Source of the DNA: Caenorhabditis elegans
Taxonomy: Eukaryota; Nematoda; Chromadorea; Rhabditida; Rhabditidae
Assembly (NCBI RefSeq): GCF_000002985.6
Contig: NC_003283.11
Coordinates: 18,415,501-18,479,500, forward strand
Direction: 5' to 3'
Length of the DNA stretch: 64,000 nucleotides
Made by a program: the position numbers and the translations under genes. Shown here one piece after another: positions 1 to 11,079 of this stretch (positions within the stretch are counted from its first letter, which is position 1; each line of letters begins with the position of its first letter). The notes under the pieces were generated by a model. The model had not been told where the DNA came from. It did not search any database and worked only from the letters and a program-made list of their open reading frames with translations.

Positions 1-53
1 ATGATGGTAGGTTGAGCCTTGAGCTGCAGAATTTTTTAAAAGTTCTGTTTCAG

Positions 54-1361
54 GACTCCGCCAGAGCCAGAAAATCAAGGTGGTCACGTTCGGAGAGCCT
101 CGAGTAGGGAATATCGAGTTTTCCAGGGCTTATGACCAACTGGTGCCTTATAGGTAAGACTTTATTGGATCTAAGCCCCAAGCCCCAAGCCCCAAGCAAC
201 AAGCCCCAGACCAAGTACCCGTGGCTCAGAGCATTCTTGACTCAAGCCCCCTTGGCCCAGAGCTCTCTTGACCTAAGCCCCCTTGACCCAGAGCTTTCTT
301 GACCCAAGCCCCCTTGGCCCAGAGCTCTCTTGACCCAAGCCCCCTTGGCCCAGACCAAGTACCCGTGGCTCAGAGCATTCTTGACTCAAGTCCCCTTGGC
401 CCAGAGCTCTCTTGACCTAAGCCCCCTTGGCCCAGAGCTCTCTTGACCTAAGCCCCTTGACCCAGAGCATTCTTGACTCAAGCCCCCTTGGCCCAGAGCT
501 CTCTTGACCTAAGCCCCCTTGGCCCAGAGCTCTCTTGACCTAAGCCCCTTGACCCAGAGCTTTCTTGACCCAAGCCCCCTTGGCCCAGAGCTCTCTTGAC
601 CCAAGCCCCAGACCCATCCACCTTGGCCCAGAGCTCTCTTGACCCACACCCCTTTGGCCCAGAGCTTTTTTGACCCAAGCCCCCTTGGCCCAGAGCTCTC
701 TTGACCCAAGCCGCCTTGGCCCAGAGCTCTCTTGACCCAAGCCCCCTTGGCCCACAGCTCTCTTGACCCAAGCCCAGACCAAGAGCCTTTGGCCCAGAGC
801 GGCTCTAAACAATTTCCTCTTAATTTTCAGTTTCCGAGTCGTCCATTCCGGCGATGTGGTGCCCCATCTTCCTGGATGCGTCAAGGATCTGTCCTACACC
901 CCGCCGGCGGGAAGTGATGGGTCAATGCCTTGCGACCCTGTTAGCACTAATGGAGGTAACCGACTATGTCTGAAATTCTGAAATATCCCAAATTTTTCCA
1001 GGCTATCACCACGCCATCGAAATCTGGTATCCTGGGAACATGACCCAAGGGGACCCGTTCATGGTTTGCACCGGGCTCCCTCGGGATGAAGACTTTGGGT
1101 GCTCGGATTCTCTGAAGGTCAACCTTGGGGACACTAACCAAGGTGTCTGGGATCACCGGAACTATTTTGGGGTAGAGGTAAGGAAGTTTCCATTTGATAG
1201 TGGGGTGTCTGATTTTCCAACCTATGGTATTCATTTAGGTCCCCGACTTTGGAAAAGGAGGCTGCGACCCATCGATGACCTTTAAAGGCCCGCCAACTAA
1301 AACTGGAGTCTTGTCGTTGGTCGGGAGTGTTTTTGGACGGAAGCGAAGATCAATTCGTTAA
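54..1361 (+). CDS. Class 3 (fungal-type) lipase, 3' exons only
   Basis: Four exons are visible: 54-153, 831-955, 1002-1177 and 1239-1361, all with GT-AG borders. The 5' part lies outside the window. The reading continues through VVTFGEPRVGN, which follows the nucleophile region in lipase class 3 proteins, then HSGDVVPHLP, which holds the likely catalytic Asp, then NGGYHHAIEIWYP with the likely catalytic His. It ends in a basic tail before TAA at 1359-1361. The GxSxG serine motif should lie upstream. Known family role: hydrolysis of ester bonds in triacylglycerols or related lipids, often by secreted enzymes; which substrate is unknown here. The first visible intron (154-830) is filled with a minisatellite. 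Family assignment is strong; gene identity is not known. Confidence 0.88.
172..800. repeat. Intronic minisatellite, ~31-bp unit
   Basis: About 18-20 imperfect units built on CCCTTGGCCCAGAGCTCTCT and TTGACCCAAGC fill the lipase intron. It gives long open frames on both strands that are artefacts of the repeat. The words TTGGCC and CCAAGCCC recur in srh introns near the right end of the window. Confidence 0.95.
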
Positions 1362-1411
1362 GATTTTTTGCACATACATAGAAAAAAAAGAATCTTGTTC
1401 AAGTATACATT

Positions 1412-1412
<1 letters not shown>

Positions 1413-1448
<36 letters not shown>
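1413..1448. repeat. (TA)n microsatellite
   Basis: Pure TA dinucleotide run just left of the foldback element at 1472, which itself sits at a TA target. Confidence 0.95.
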
Positions 1449-1451
<3 letters not shown>

Positions 1452-1471
1452 GTTTATATATATAGTATATA

Positions 1472-2159
1472 CAGTCGCGACAGAACGATCGCTCCGCCAA
1501 TTTTGCATGCGGCAAAGGGGCGTGGTTTAGTTGGAGGCGGAGCGTCAACGCAAGCCTGCGGCACGCTTTTTTCTCGCTTTTTTCGTGCGGTTATTTGCAG
1601 TTATTTTTTGTTTCGTTTTCTGTTCGAAATTTCACGATTTCGCTCGATTTTGTTCGTTTTTTCGGATAAAAAAGTGTTCAACTATGTTTTAAATGAGAAA
1701 TAATCAAGTTTTCACAGTTTTTACTCGAGAAAATGCTTCGTTTGTCCCTCTTTCTGTAATATACGATGCAAAACGTTAAAAAATCGCTTTCTCTTATCAT
1801 TTTCCCATTTTCTCTCTTAACAAGTAGCTTGTTTTTCAGGAATGTCAGGAATGAAATGGCGAGTTCTTAACGTTTTGCATCGTACTTTACAGAAAAAGAG
1901 ACAAACGAAGAATTTTTTCGAGTAAAAACTGTGAAAACTTGATTACTTTTCATTTAAAAAATAGTTGAACACTTTTTATCCGAAAAAACGGACAAAATCG
2001 AGCGAAATCGTGAAATTTCAAAGAGAAAACGAACAAAAAATAACTGGAAATTACCTCACGAAAAAAGCGAGAAAAAAGCGTGCCGCAGGCTTGCGTTGAC
2101 GCTCCGCCTCCAACTAAACCATGCCCCTTTCCGCATGCAAAATCGTTCTCTCGCGACTG
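1472..2159. mobile_element. Foldback (palindromic) Tc1/mariner-like non-autonomous element, copy 1
   Basis: The element begins CAGTCGCGA and ends TCGCGACTG, flanked by TA on both sides (1470-1471 and 2160-2161), so TA target duplication is likely. Arms of about 330 bp are near-perfect reverse complements, including GGCGGAGCGTCAACGCAAGC and the ACGATGCAAAACGTTAAAAA stretch. There is no transposase. A second copy starts at 3414. Confidence 0.88.
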
Positions 2160-2248
2160 TATGTATATTGATGTGTCTATAATCAAAACTCTATAAAGTG
2201 CATTAAAAATAAATTTTAACAAAAATCATGAAATTAATACGGATTTCT

Positions 2249-4393
2249 TTAAAGTTCAATGCGAACCACACCGGCTGGACGAACTTTAGATGTGGGATTC
2301 GATTTTTTGGTGACTTTTGAAACCAAAAAAGTTAATACATTTCGGTAGGGACGATGAATCAAAACCATAGAAATTGTGGAGCAAGTACCATGCATTGAGA
2401 AAAGTATTTCTGCAATGTTGAAGAAACTTTGATTATAGTATCGAATTATAACAATATAAAGGACATAAGCAGCTGGAACAAAAAGGAAGATACACGGGAT
2501 TGTTACTTGCAGTATCAGGGAGATCAACAGTTTCCTTTGAAGCTTGATAGTTTTTCGAGAAACTGTCTGTTCCTGCAGCTGTTTCTTAGTGTTCATCAAG
2601 AACAAAAAGACAACAAGAGACAACTCGAAAGCGTAAAAAAATCCGCATGATGTTATACTACAAAAGACATAAGTGATATCGTCAGTGAATACAAACACCG
2701 GACCTTCGTAAATATATCTGGGCAGACACGGGAGTACCTGAAATTTCTGATTCTTTTTTCTCCAAATAAGGAGTTTCACTTCCTCTCACCTGGTACACAG
2801 CTCGCAACGCCGATTTTTGCTCAGGAACCAACAATACAGTGGGAATGGATAAGACTACTACGAACAAATAATGAACTCCCATCCAGATACGTCTCCAGAA
2901 TTTCCAATGGCGCTTCCACGAAAATGTGCAGACCATGAAGAATCGATTTTTGTTTTTTTAGGCATAGGCTTACTAGGAAAGGGTCTGAAGGTGCCAGCGG
3001 CTTTTTGAACGAAACATGTTTTATTCGAAAGCCCATGTTTAGAAATGGTAAAATGTGAATTTTTAGCTGCGAAATTTCAGATCTGAGCTGAGGGTGAGCA
3101 TTCAAAGATGCTCAGCACTCTCAGCGCACTCTCGGCGCAATATTGGGGTGTCAGTAAGGGCGGTGGTTGTGGTTTCAAGGAAAATATGTGATTTCTAGTC
3201 TATTTTACTTTTTTTGTAAGTCTGGAACAAGTAAGTTCTTTTTTTTGATAATTTTGAAATTCACACAGAGCATGAAAAAAAATATCAACAAAAAAAATTT
3301 GTTTGGAAATTTTTCCAACCTTTTTTAACTTTCACAGTTACAATTGTTGAAATACTAAAGTAACACTATTTTTAATGCGGTTCCAAATTTTTTATGCGAA
3401 AAATTGACCAATTACACTCGCGACAGAACGATCGCTCCGCCAATTTTGCATTCGGCAAAGGGGCGTGGTTTAGTTGGAGGCGGAGCGTCAACGCAAGCCT
3501 GCGGCACGCTTTTTTTTCGCTTTTTTTGTGCGGTAATTTTCAGTTATTTTTATTTGTTTTCTGTTTGAAATTTCACGATTTCACTCGATTTTGTTCGTTT
3601 TTTCGGATAAAAAAGTGTTCAACTATTTTTCAAATGAAAAATAATCAAGAATAAATGCTTCGTTTGTCTCCCTTTCTGTAAAATACGATGCAAAACGTTA
3701 AAAACTCGCCATTTCATTCCTGACATTCCTGAAAAACAAGCTAATTGTTAAGAGAGAAAATGGGAAAAAGGAAAAATGAGAAGAGAAAGCGATTTTTTAA
3801 CGTTTTGTATCGTATTCTACAGAAAGAGAGACAAACAGAGCATTTTTCGAGTAAAAACTGTGAAAACTTAATTATTTCTCATTTAAAAAATAGTTGAACA
3901 CTTTTTTATCCAAAAAAACGAACAAAATCGAGTTAAATCGTGGAATTTCGAACAGAAAACGAATAAAAAACTGCAAATTACCGCACGAAACAAGCGAGAA
4001 AAAAGCGTGCCGCAGGCTTGCGTTGACGCTCAAGACAAAACTTTTTCAAATAATATATCCTATAAGGATTATCATTATCATTAATATTACATCAACTGGA
4101 ATACTGGTATCTTTCAAGACACCTAGCATCATTACAGCGGGTCTGGGTGCTAGAATCAATGGAATAGTGAAAACCGAGCAAGTATAATCAGTTGCGACAA
4201 TCCATCCGTGAAGAATCAATAGGCATCGTTTAACTGTGATCATTTGCGTGGGCGTTTTGAATAAAATACAAAATAATCCGAAGACATGAATTGGAGCTGA
4301 TACAACTGAAGCGATGTGGAAACTTGATATTAAAAACTCAGGAGTATCAATGTATTTTATATCAGGGGTACAAGAAAAATTTATTTTTGACAT
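2249..4393 (-). pseudogene. srh-family seven-transmembrane chemoreceptor, interrupted and probably non-functional
   Basis: N-terminal exon 4393..about 4046 reads as srh: a short Cys-containing N-terminus, FLISSFHIASVV, PIHVFGLFCILFKTP (TM1 and the following loop), then TM2 and TM3. A truncated foldback element (3414-4031) follows directly. Downstream exons are about 2942..2790 (TM4-5 region, starting near NRFFMVCTF) and 2737..2249, which has VLPCLPRYIYEGPVF, the SRKTIKLQRKLLISLILQ loop and HRPYRNVLTF at the end of TM7. The donor at 2789 and the acceptor at 2738 are canonical. No good donor follows the first exon, and the stretch that normally reads FFENR is degenerate with an in-frame stop upstream. 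I infer a receptor pseudogene broken by the insertion. An unseen short exon could rescue it. Confidence 0.75.
3414..4031. mobile_element. Foldback element, copy 2, right end truncated
   Basis: Closely related to the element at 1472-2159, starting CTCGCGACAGAACGATCGCT. It stops inside the right arm at GCGTTGACGCTC and then passes directly into srh coding sequence, so roughly 100 bp of the right terminus are missing. It lies in the middle of the minus-strand srh gene. Confidence 0.85.
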
Positions 4394-5214
4394 TGGAATA
4401 AAATGAGTAGTTGAAAAGTGGAGGTAGTTACTTGGGCAAAAAATGAAAAAAAAAATTGAAAAACCAGCTGCCCTCGGAATAATGAATATAATATTAAAAA
4501 TGGACCAAATTCAGTGAGGAATTGTGTTTTAGAATCGAACATATTTTTTGCATTTTTATTTCCTATTTTTTAATGTTTCCATGGAAAACATTAAAACCCG
4601 CATGGAATTCAAATATAAAACAACAACAAAAAATTGAGTGAGCAATTAGTGTTGTATATTTACGTGCCTGTAAAAAAAAAACTGACTGATCAAATATAAT
4701 TTTAAACATCGAAACAAGAATTTGTTACTGAAAATTGAAAAAAGTTTTCAAAAAGTTTTTTTTTCTAATTTTTTTTTAAACCAGCTTTTCATTTTGATTC
4801 TGATAACATACAAATCAGGGCAAACCGGAAAATAAATTTGATGAATCGCCGAAATTTTTGACAATAATTCATAAGAATATCCAAATTACGTGTAAAACCC
4901 TACAGCGAGAGAGAGATCGTCCAATTTTTGAAGTTGTCGGAAAAATGTCATGAATATACGCAAATTTACCGAAAACTCATGCTAAATTTGAAAATTCGAG
5001 TTTTGAATAAAAATTAGAAAGCATTATATATAATAATAGAAAAAAAATAATTTGGAATGTTTCTGAAAAATATTGTTTTTTTTTCTTGAAAATTTCCCAA
5101 AGATACACATATTCAAACTGAATTTTTCTTCTGTTTCTGAAAATTTTGAAATCATGCATTTCCGGCAAAAACCCGCAGTTATGCTAGTTTTCCCTCCGCC
5201 GGCAGGAGAAGAGA
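4394..5214. other. AT-rich intergenic stretch, no gene seen
   Basis: Long A and T runs with no convincing ORF or splice-site series. It should contain the promoter of the minus-strand srh gene, but no clear element was recognised. Confidence 0.6.
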
Positions 5215-5256
5215 GACGCAGACAGCGAGAGTGTCTCGTTTCTCTGCGCTCTCTCG
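5215..5256 (-). repeat. Dispersed CGCAGAGAAACGAGACACTC repeat, copy 1
   Basis: Reverse-orientation copy of a roughly 40-bp core whose ends are GAGAGAG and GCTGTCTGCG. At least 13 copies occur in this window, embedded in about 150-250 bp of weaker similarity (upstream: ATTATGACATATTTC; downstream: a CT-rich run and CCGTAACTC). Confidence 0.9.
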
Positions 5257-5596
5257 AAATTTCAAAGTTATCGGAAATTTGCCATGATTATACTTATTTT
5301 GACTGGGAAAATATGCTGAACACAAATTTATAAGACTAATAGCTTAGAAAAATGAAGTTTTTAAAATTTCAAAAAAAAAAATTCCATTTTATTTTTCAAA
5401 AACCCGATTACTTTCTATATTTTGACGTTTCTAGAACACAGTTTATAATGTAACACCAAATCATTTCTCAGATTAATCAAATTCCTCAGAATTCGGAACA
5501 TTCGGTCAGAAGTATACGTCGTAGCCAAACTCAATTACCCAAATAATCTGCACCTACATAAAATGCTCATTTTACCGGAAAAAGAGCACATAAGCT

Positions 5597-7977
5597 ATGT
5601 ATCTCAACTGGGCTCACCACTATATTCCAAAAATTGGCGGTGTTTTTTCAATTATTATCAATTTGCTATTCATATTTATTGCTCATGACGATAAGCACGT
5701 GCATTTTGGAAATTATCGATTTTTATTGATTTTTTTCGGAATTTATAATTTATTGTGCACTGTAGTGGATTTGATTGTTCCTACGGTAGAGTTTTTGAGA
5801 ATTTGGAAAAAAAATTTTGAAAAAAAAATACTTTTTAAAATTACAAAACTTTTTATTTTTGAAAATGTTATTTTTCATAAATCAATTAAATATCGGAGTG
5901 TTTTCCTGGTTATTTTGAGTCTAATTATGTAATATTCCTGATAAATTTGAAATATCGAGGAGAGAGCGCAGAGAAACGAGACACTCTCGTCGTCTGCACA
6001 CACTCTCTCTCTCTCTCGCCGGTTGTTGTGTAAAACTGTTGTAATTCTGTGGGTTCTTGTTGGAACCTTTTGATTTTTGTATTTTCAGAATCTAGAAATA
6101 TTTCTGGTTTGAAAATGTATAATTTTGAAAAAAAAGACACGTTTTTATTTGAATTTTTTCAGTGCGTTATCGACTATAACTACGCGTTTTCCTACTACGT
6201 TGTTGATGGATATTTTGAAAAAGTATGCATTCACATCTTCCAACAGTTATTTCAACTATGCCAAATTTTTCAGACATCTCCATATGCTCCTTTTGTTCTA
6301 TGCCTTCGAAGCAGCATTATATCAGCCGGCTACGGAGTTCTGCACGCTCATTTTGTTTATCGGTACTTGGTGCTTTTTAAGTGAGTTCGTTTGAAATTGT
6401 GATTTTTAAATTCAGCTGGTTATTTCCGTTAGGTTGAATATAAATTTGTTGTGTTTCTGATACAGAAATTCTGAAAATTTTTTTTTTTTGAATTTTTTTT
6501 TGAAAATTCGGAAAATCGTTCTAAAATTGTATTCTTTGAAAATATTGATTTTACAATTAAAATTTTGAGTTCAGCAGGTTCTTGGGATGAATTTGAGTTT
6601 AATTATGCTCTACTTTTTTCGATAAATTAAAAATTTCCGACGATGAGAGAGCGCAGAGAAACGAGACACTCTCGCTGGCTGCGCCCACTTTCTCTCTCAC
6701 TGGCGGTTGTGTAAAACTACCGTAGCTTTGTGGGTTCCAGTTGGAAATTGAATAATTTTATATTTCTGGAATCAGCAAAAAATTTTGGTTCGGAAAAGTG
6801 GAATCTTGCGAAAAAATTTTGGGAAAAATTTTTAAACAAAAAATTCAAAAAATAAAAATTTTGGCCTAAAATTGTTTTTCTCCAAAAATGACTCCTAACC
6901 AATTCCAAGTATTCTAGCAATTCCAGCCAACAACTCCTGAACACCTACTTCCTTCCCTACGGCTTACTACTCTCTGTAGCTCACTGCTTCCTGCTCACCA
7001 GCGCCTGGACCTTCTCCGCCTACCTTCTTCTAGTCCCGGAGCCAGAAAGAAGGTTTTATATGGCTCAGGTGATAAGTGAAGTTTTATCACAAAATGTGCA
7101 TGAGATGAATATTTTGATAGCGGTTTATGAGGTGGGACAAAGAAACAAAATTATCCAAAAAAAAAATTCAAAAATATTTTTTTCTTAAAATTTTCGTAAA
7201 ATCATTTTGAAACCTAAATTTTACAATTCAGCATGTTCTCCCGGTCATTTTAAATATAATTATGACATATTTCCGCCAACTTTGAAATTTCGATGATGAG
7301 AGAGCGCTGAGAAACGAGACACTCTCGCTGTCTGCGCCTCTCCTCTCTCTCTCTCTCTGGTCGGGGTGGCTAAAAACTACCGTAACTCTCTTGGTTTTGG
7401 TCAATAATTTTTGATTTTTATATTTTCAGAATCAGGAGGAAATTTTGGTTCGAAGTGTGTATTTTGTGTAATTTTGCCAAATTTTTGAAAATTTTTTTTT
7501 TGAAGTTTTGAAAAAAAAAACAATTTTCAGGACCTAAGCCCAAAAGTCACTTGGAACTCCAGACTTGGTGTATTCTTGGTGTCTATCATCTCAATACTAT
7601 CCGTACTTATCTACATTTTATTCAGCATCTTAATCGTCTCTAAACTCCGGAGCACCGACCTGGCACTTAGCCAAAAAACCAAGCGACTCCAGAAGCAGTT
7701 GGCCAAATCCCTGGCGGTTCAGGCCACAATTCCCCTTATCGTAGATCTTTTTCCGTGCTTTTTTGTGTGGTACATGCCGATTTTCAAAGTTAACATTGGG
7801 TACTGGACATATTGGTTCGCGTCGATTTTTATATCGTTTTTTCCGGTTTTCGACCCCCTGGCGATGTTTTACTTTTTGCCGGTGTTTCGAGTTAGGCTCC
7901 GACAAATTTTGAGAATGAAAGAACGACCTGCAAGGGTTTCTGCTATGACTCATACTGATATTTCTCGATTTTTTTAA
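5597..7977 (+). CDS. srj-family seven-transmembrane chemoreceptor, intact
   Basis: Five exons: 5597-5785, 6163-6222, 6274-6380, 6927-7131 and 7531-7977. All introns are GT-AG, all phases match, and the product is 335 aa, the usual length for this family. The start MYLNWAHHYIPKIGGVFS and the following FGNYRFLLIFFGIYNLL are typical of srj within the Str superfamily. Exon 2 gives FSYYVVDGYFEK. Exon 3 ends HFVYRYLVLF, equivalent to the TM3 cytoplasmic end. The last exon carries TKRLQKQLAKSLAVQATIP and FDPLAMFYFLP. Expected role: G-protein-coupled odorant/chemosensory receptor in ciliated sensory neurons. Three introns (1, 3 and 4) carry the dispersed CGCAGAGAAACGAG repeat. Part of exon 1 and its upstream region is duplicated in antisense at 41770-42010. 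A related class (str) is the alternative. Confidence 0.88.
5960..5999 (+). repeat. Dispersed CGCAGAGAAACGAGACACTC repeat, copy 2
   Basis: Lies in intron 1 of the srj gene and is followed by a CT-rich run. Confidence 0.9.
6645..6685 (+). repeat. Dispersed CGCAGAGAAACGAGACACTC repeat, copy 3
   Basis: Lies in intron 3 of the srj gene. Confidence 0.9.
7298..7338 (+). repeat. Dispersed CGCAGAGAAACGAGACACTC repeat, copy 4
   Basis: Lies in intron 4 of the srj gene, with one mismatch (CGCTGAGAAACG) and a following CT run. Confidence 0.9.
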
Positions 7978-8382
7978 AAATACTTTTTTTTTTAATTTGA
8001 GTAGTTTTTTTTTTTTTTGCTTTTGCGGTTAATTTGAATCTACTCACAATCAGTATCGAAAATTTGAATTTTTTATTACTGCAACTCCTTTAAAATTCGC
8101 AAATTTTCTCAAAATCTTGTTTGATATACATACAAACATGTTCCAAATATCCATTTGTATTCCTTTTTTCCAGGAAGATTTAAAATATCTCCAGCATATT
8201 TTGCTTCATTAATAAATTGAATGCATCCTTCAAATTGCCAGCCAACTTGTCAAGTTTGTCAAATTTGAAGTTTTTTTTTTCTAACAATAAAAATTGTTCA
8301 TTTTCAGACAATCAATCAGAGTAATAATAAGATAAAAAACGATTTATTTTGTTGCCAGCATATGCTGCTAATGTCCGAAGGC

Positions 8383-8707
8383 TCAAACGGAGTTGATGTG
8401 ACATTTTGGAAGAAATTTGCACATTTGATAATGTGCCACATCTCCAATAAGTTTTGGAATCTCTCTATTCATCAAATCAACTTGAAGATCGATTCCTTTA
8501 GCAATATCATTAATTGTGGAGATGTACTTGAACGAGAAGAATGGAGCTGAAAATGTTCCATATTATAGTTAAATTCATAAAATCTTTTTACCTGGTGGGG
8601 AGAGCAGTACATCCGGCTCGAAGGCAGCTGTGAGTCCTGAAATAATAACCATTTTTAATGGAAACGTCACCAAGTATCAACTTACCGAAAACCGGAAAAA
8701 GGAGCAT
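8383..8707 (-). CDS. Possible small secreted protein, 76 aa
   Basis: Three exons in consistent phase: 8707..8686, 8636..8592 and 8546..8383, each bounded by GT and TTTCAG/TTTTCAG signals. The model begins MLLFPVFGLTAAFEP, a short hydrophobic start that could be a signal peptide. It continues with LLSPPAPFFSFKYIST, then an amphipathic segment with KGIDLQVDLMNREIPK and a two-Cys C-terminus (YQMCKFLPKCHINSV). I do not recognise the family. The true start could lie further upstream, since the first exon is only 22 nt. It is supported by splice signals and frame continuity, not by a known domain. Confidence 0.45.
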
Positions 8708-8985
8708 TTTCAAACGATGCTTTGGAAGAGATCGAAATAAATGAGTTTTGATGATTTTAAATTTTCCACGCTATTTGTTTTTGTTGTAGTTACAAATTGA
8801 AATATTTTTCTCAGGTTTACACGCAAAAATATTTTTTTTTTAAATGTTTTTCTGTAGATAAAACATTTTTCTCAAGACTATTTTAACAAAGTTTTTTTGA
8901 AAATAAAACATTAGATAAGATATATTTAACTGTGTTCAGCGTTTTTGGACCATTTTGAGAGAAGTAATGGCAAGTCAAAGTTAGT

Positions 8986-9570
8986 GAGCGACCGCGACGC
9001 GGCACGCGACGCATGGCAAACATTTTGTTCGTTAGTCTAAAAAGAATGCTCCTGGAGCTTTGTATAATTTTTTTTTTAATCTAGCATTCTAGACCAATTA
9101 TGAAAGAAGTTACGGCTCCTCAAAGTTTTCTGTGCGACCGCGACGCGACACGCGACGCATGGAAAATAAAAATGAATATGTTGAATTGATTTTTACAATT
9201 CCCCAGAAAATTGCAGCTTTCTAGTCACATTTCGAACATAGTTGCGGCTCCTCGAATTTTCTGAGCGACCGCGACGCGGCACGCGACGCATGCCAAAGGC
9301 TTAACTCGTCTCCCAATGGCCCAAAAGCGTTGAAATTTTTTGTGCATTCTCAGATTTTTATTCTGAATTCAATTTTCAGCCTACCTTCAATGCCCCTGCC
9401 ACTCCCAAAATCCGACAAAGCTCCCGGCACCGAATGTGTAGGACACGGCGAGGATAGTCTTTGTGTGAAAAATACGTAGAACGCTAGGAAATCACAGAAA
9501 AAGCTTTACCCACTTAAGAATCGAATAAAAATATTGTAATGAGCGACCGCGACGCAGCACGCGACGCGTT
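8986..9570. repeat. Four interspersed copies of a GC-rich 28-bp motif
   Basis: GCGACCGCGACGCGGCACGC followed by GACGCATG occurs near 8988, 9135, 9265 and 9543, all in the same orientation, in otherwise AT-rich DNA. Spacing is 130-280 bp. Each of the first three is preceded by a short segment resembling AGTTRCGGCTCCTC or its degenerate form, so the larger unit is about 130 bp. Confidence 0.85.
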
Positions 9571-9684
9571 GGAAATAATTTTTATAACATTAGAGGAATC
9601 TAGTTCGATTTTTAGCTTTTTTATACCGATAAATCATAAAATTAACGAGTTATCAAATACCACGTGCTTTACATTCCAAAGTAT

Positions 9685-9866
9685 TTATCGATTAGATTCC
9701 GGGATTTCTTGTCCATCGGTGGCATTTTCAAAATCATCAGCATCTTCTTCAGCTTCTTCATTCTTTTGCCACTTTTTCAACAAGGATAAATAATGTTTTC
9801 CACCGAAATAAACTATATACACTATAGCAACACCCACAACGATAAGGTTCAGCAAACCGACGAAAG
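9685..9866 (-). CDS. Possible small single-pass membrane protein, last exon
   Basis: The exon follows TTTTTTCAG and encodes AFVGLLNLIVVGVAIVYIVY, a single hydrophobic helix. A short basic stretch follows (KHYLSLLKKWQKN), then a strongly acidic tail (EEAEEDADDFENATD), stop at 9685-9687. The first exon is uncertain; an ATG near 10095 with a GTTACT donor fits the phase but is weak. No family recognised. Topology suggests a type II or tail-oriented membrane protein. Confidence 0.4.
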
Positions 9867-10018
9867 CTGAAAAAAAAATTTTTTTAATAAAAAAAATTTT
9901 ATACCAAATCGAATGGCATTTGTTTCCCATTTTCAAAAACATACTTTTTATAAATTTTGCACCAAGAACAAGCAAGTTACGACGGTTTTTACACAGCGCA
10001 GAGAGAGAGAGAGGAGAG

Positions 10019-10060
10019 AGCGCAGACAGCGAGAGTGTCTCGTTTCTCTGCGCTCTCTCG
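10019..10060 (-). repeat. Dispersed CGCAGAGAAACGAGACACTC repeat, copy 5
   Basis: Reverse-orientation copy next to a GAGAGA run. Confidence 0.9.
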
Positions 10061-10289
10061 AAAATTTGAAGAAAGTAACCCACCAACAGTTCCATGCATT
10101 AAAATCATTCTGCAACGTTTTGTATTGAATATCAATTGAGAAATAATTTGGATTTCCGATCAATAAATCGATAGAGTTGGAAAAATCGATTTTTCACGTA
10201 AATTTTTTTAATTAATTTTTAAAAGATTTTTTTTTAATTTTTGCAAAAATGTTTTTACATTTGTTTTTACAATTATTTTTAAATAAAGG

Positions 10290-10345
10290 AAAGAAAGATG
10301 GAGAGGGAGAGAGTGCGCAGAGAAACGATACACTCTCAATGTCTG

Positions 10346-10380
<35 letters not shown>
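10290..10380 (+). repeat. Dispersed repeat, copy 6 (variant), with (CT)n
   Basis: Degenerate core (GCGCAGAGAAACGATACACTC) followed by an uninterrupted CT run ending near 10378. Confidence 0.8.
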
Positions 10381-10381
<1 letters not shown>

Positions 10382-10670
10382 CGGAGTTGGTAAAAACTGC
10401 CGTAACTTGGTCAGTTTTAGCACGAGGTTCGTGAAATGTATATTTTCGAAATCCGGAGACAATTCTGCATCGAATGAATATAAAATGTGAAATGTTTGAA
10501 TTATTTCTAGAATTTTCAATTTTTCAAGAAAAAAAAAATTAAAAAAAAATATCTGCTGTTCAAAAAATTTTTTAACTAACAAGTAAATATTTCAAACGGC
10601 GCATGTGCTGGCTATTAATTCATTGTAGAATCGTGATATATTACCGATAACTCTTGAAACTTTTTGATGA

Positions 10671-10710
10671 CGAGAGATCGCAGAGAAACGAGACACTCTT
10701 GTTGTCTGCG
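10671..10710 (+). repeat. Dispersed CGCAGAGAAACGAGACACTC repeat, copy 7
   Basis: Upstream of the first srw gene; the core is followed by TGTTGTCTGCG. Confidence 0.85.
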
Positions 10711-10939
10711 CCCCTCGTATTTCGGTCGAAGGTGTACAAAATGCCGTAACTCGGGTAGTTTTCGAAATCAGGAGAAAACAGCGGTTCGAATAAGTAAAAG
10801 TTTGTGAAATTCAGAAAAAAAAATTTCAAAAAGTTTTTTTTTTGCACTTTGGTGCTACCGGTTTCAATCTAGACACTTACACCAACACTCAGTGATGTAA
10901 TTCAATTGCAGACTAGAAAACTTCCTAGTCTCAAGAGCA

Positions 10940-11079
10940 AGAGCAATTACATGAGCCACAGACACCCCATAAACCCTAAAATTATTTTGTTATTTGTTAT
11001 TCTCACCTGAAATTACTTTAATTAACACGCAGCGCGCGGGTATATAAAAACTGCTGGGCTTCTCCAATTTTCAGCGAAA
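10940..11079 (+). promoter_or_regulatory. Promoter region of srw gene 1
   Basis: About 130 bp before the ATG is shared with the region before srw gene 2. It includes ATGAGCCACAGACA, CCATAAACCCTAAAATTA, GTTATTCTCACCT and a TATA-like GTATATAAAA at 11040, some 40 bp before the start codon. Conservation is much higher than in the introns. Which factors bind is unknown. Confidence 0.6.

Noticed and set aside
478-884. Long open frames with GSRELWAKGA-type repeats on the minus strand
   Set aside because: They arise from the 31-bp minisatellite within a lipase intron; no start context, splice signals or domain.
9370-9510. Possible membrane-protein exon on the minus strand (ILAVSYTFGAGSFVGFWEW)
   Set aside because: Short, with an in-frame stop before the only donor; no partner exons in phase.
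8988-9570. CRISPR-like array (four spaced repeats)
   Set aside because: Eukaryotic context, unequal 130-280-bp spacers and no cas genes.
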